The notes under the pieces: model-generated
The model's database searches: none
Seen by the model: only the letters and a program-made list of their open reading frames with translations
What the model was told of the DNA's origin: nothing
Program-made: the position numbers and the translations under genes
Assembly: GCF_903994045.1 (NCBI RefSeq)
Contig: NZ_CAJEWD010000008.1
Location: forward strand, 760,532-824,531
Length of the DNA: 64,000 bases
Direction: 5' to 3'
DNA from: Jeotgalicoccus meleagridis
Lineage (GTDB): Bacteria; Bacillota; Bacilli; Staphylococcales; Salinicoccaceae
Part shown: positions 62,312 through 64,000 of the stretch, in pieces
Layout: each line of letters opens with the position of its first letter
Position numbering within the stretch: the stretch's first letter is position 1

Positions 62312-63964
62312 ATGGAAGAGAAAAATGTGGAAATCTCGACTTATCAATTCAATAAGAACTCAATTTCTGAATTATCCAGCGCAAAATTTAACAACTATCC
62401 GGTTGTTTACATACTACATAATGACAAAAATAAGGCTCGAGCTTATATCGGTGAGACTGTACAGATTAGAAATCGTTTAAATAGTCACATCAAAGATAAA
62501 GCCAAGAAAAATCTTGATACAGCTGTCATTGTTTCTCACGCTCATTTCAATCAGTCTGCTACCTATAATATTGAAACTAATTTAATTAATTATTTTATTG
62601 CAGATCAAAAGTATGAGCTTTTAAATAAGAGCCAAATCACAAGTGCGGTCACCCATAATTATTATGAGAAACCAAAATACAACCAAGATATTTTTAAAGA
62701 ACTATGGGAAAAGCTTAGAGAGGATAAACTTGTCGATGGTACTTTAGAGTATCTTCAAAACAAAGATATATTTAAAATTTCACCATACAAAGAACTATCC
62801 GAATCTCAAATTGAACTAAAGGAAAATATACTAGAATTTTGCAAAGCAAATATCAATAATGATAAGCCTTCAGTGTATTTCATTAAAGGTGAAGCAGGTA
62901 CTGGTAAAAGTGTTGTTTTAAGCTCAACTTTCAATGCAATTCAAGACTTGGCAAATGACAAAGAATCAGAATCATTATATGGAACTGAAAATCATCTACT
63001 AGTTAATCACCAAGAAATGATTAAAACATATGAGGCGATTTCCGAAAGTTTACCTAACTTAAAGAAGAAAAATTTCCTAAAACCGACTACTTTTATAAAT
63101 AGAGTAAATGATGGAAAGATGAAATCAGATATTACTTTTGTAGATGAAGCTCACTTATTATTATCTAGAGAAGATGCTTATAATAATTATAGAGGTGACA
63201 ACCACCTACATGATATTATTCATTCTAGTAAAGTCACTATTATAGTTTTTGATGAAAAACAATTTCTAAAATTAAAAAGTTATTGGACAGAAGATTTATT
63301 TAAAAAGATAACAAAAGGTGCTAAAGTTGAAACTTTCGAACTTACTGACCAGTTCCGTATTCAAGCAGATGACAGCGTCGTAAATTGGATTGATAATTTT
63401 GTAGATAAAAAAATTACTTCTATTCCCAGTGAAACGGGTGACTATGAATTAAAAGTCTTTGATAATGCTGGAGAAATGTTTAAAGAAATTGAAAAGAAAG
63501 ACAAGGAACATACTCTATCAAGAATTGTTGCTACTTTTGATTATGAGCATAAAAAAGACGGTGGAGATTACTACGTAGAAGAGATTGGTTTCAAAGGAGT
63601 ATGGAACACAACAAACAATAAACGTACATGGGCAGAACGAGCGGAAACAATCAACGAAGTTGGATCTATCTACACAATTCAAGGGTTTGATTTGAACTAC
63701 GTCGGAGTGATATTAGGTCCATCGGTGTCATATAATGAACAGACTAAAGAACTAGAAATTCTACCACAAAATTATAAAGACACAGAGGCGTTCAGAGGTT
63801 CTAGCAAACAAAAAGTAGAATATAATGTAGGATCAACTAAAGAAAAAATCATACTCAACTCTATCAACGTACTTATGAAGCGTGGGGTTAAAGGTTTATA
63901 CATCTATGCAAGCGATGAAAAACTCCGTAAGGCTCTAAATAAAGCTCAACGAGGTGAAATTTAA
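62312..63964 (+). CDS. GIY-YIG nuclease plus DUF2075 helicase-like protein
   Basis: A 550-residue two-module protein. Residues about 28-110 form a GIY-YIG nuclease domain (VVYILHN at 31-37, AYIGET at 44-49, Arg53). From about 185 on is a DUF2075 P-loop ATPase/helicase domain with Walker A GEAGTGKS (193-200), DEAH at 278-281 (FVDEAHLLLS), a motif III-like IVFDEKQF, LTDQFRIQ and SIYTIQGFDLNYVGVILGP near 450. A defence or DNA-processing role is likely. Nuclease-helicase DUF2075 proteins have been linked to phage immunity in staphylococci, from memory. AAGGAG precedes the ATG. The stop overlaps the next start (TAATG). Confidence 0.85.
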   Translation: MEEKNVEISTYQFNKNSISELSSAKFNNYPVVYILHNDKNKARAYIGETVQIRNRLNSHIKDKAKKNLDTAVIVSHAHFNQSATYNIETNLINYFIADQKYELLNKSQITSAVTHNYYEKPKYNQDIFKELWEKLREDKLVDGTLEYLQNKDIFKISPYKELSESQIELKENILEFCKANINNDKPSVYFIKGEAGTGKSVVLSSTFNAIQDLANDKESESLYGTENHLLVNHQEMIKTYEAISESLPNLKKKNFLKPTTFINRVNDGKMKSDITFVDEAHLLLSREDAYNNYRGDNHLHDIIHSSKVTIIVFDEKQFLKLKSYWTEDLFKKITKGAKVETFELTDQFRIQADDSVVNWIDNFVDKKITSIPSETGDYELKVFDNAGEMFKEIEKKDKEHTLSRIVATFDYEHKKDGGDYYVEEIGFKGVWNTTNNKRTWAERAETINEVGSIYTIQGFDLNYVGVILGPSVSYNEQTKELEILPQNYKDTEAFRGSSKQKVEYNVGSTKEKIILNSINVLMKRGVKGLYIYASDEKLRKALNKAQRGEI

Positions 63965-64000
63965 TGAAGGACTTAACTAGTAAAATAAATGAATTTAGAG
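63964..64000 (+). CDS. Start of a coupled downstream gene, cut by window edge
   Basis: An ATG at 63964 overlaps the previous stop, with GAGGTG 7 nt upstream. Twelve codons (MKDLTSKINEFR) are visible. This start resembles MazG-like nucleotide pyrophosphohydrolases (LTxKINEFRxxR), which would fit a two-gene cassette, but twelve residues cannot prove it. Confidence 0.55.
   Translation, partial: MKDLTSKINEFR

Overview
The window reads as a low-GC Gram-positive chromosome of the family Staphylococcaceae. Gene order supports this: csbA-uvrB-uvrA-DUF4097-hprK-lgt-acyltransferase-TPR-trxB, comFA-comFC-hpf-secA-prfB-cytochrome c, nrdIEF, sstD-murB, and pabA-pabBC. The proteins are staphylococcal-like but divergent, so a relative such as Jeotgalicoccus or Nosocomiicoccus is plausible. 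I cannot fix the genus. No tRNA, rRNA, CRISPR array or insertion sequence is visible.

Layout. From 1 to about 24.3 kb almost everything is on the minus strand and is housekeeping: thioredoxin reductase, lipoprotein diacylglyceryl transferase, HPr kinase, excision repair under a LexA box, a LysM-CHAP cell-wall hydrolase with a WalR-type site, RF2 with its programmed frameshift, SecA, hibernation factor, late competence genes and the TagO-type wall teichoic acid initiator. From 24.3 to 42.9 kb come a GGDEF membrane protein, murB, lipoproteins, class Ib ribonucleotide reductase with paired NrdR-like boxes, RecQ, a shortened PxpB-PxpC pair, folate genes and transporters. From 42.9 to 64 kb the content is more accessory: a heterodimeric ABC exporter, MFS transporters, an acetamidase/formamidase-type enzyme, a gamma-glutamyltransferase/peptidase/methyltransferase operon, an RsgA-like GTPase, a nucleoside hydrolase and, at the right edge, a GIY-YIG plus DUF2075 helicase-like protein with the first codons of a coupled partner.

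Non-coding highlights. Two unrelated genes, the ABC exporter pair and the RsgA paralogue, are each preceded by a short leader peptide ORF with a strong ribosome binding site and then Rho-independent terminator(s). In both, a segment of the leader ORF is complementary to part of the terminator. This is the layout of translation-dependent attenuators that switch on resistance genes when ribosomes stall. Separately, the gap between 11.9 and 12.99 kb holds two tandem arrays of inverted repeats. They differ in sequence but share the same 51-bp period and the same 10-16-10-15 geometry. A third repeat type, with a 41-bp period behind a related terminator hairpin, occurs twice, near 35.4 and 54.7 kb. 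Most transcription units end in clear hairpin terminators, many of them bidirectional between convergent genes.
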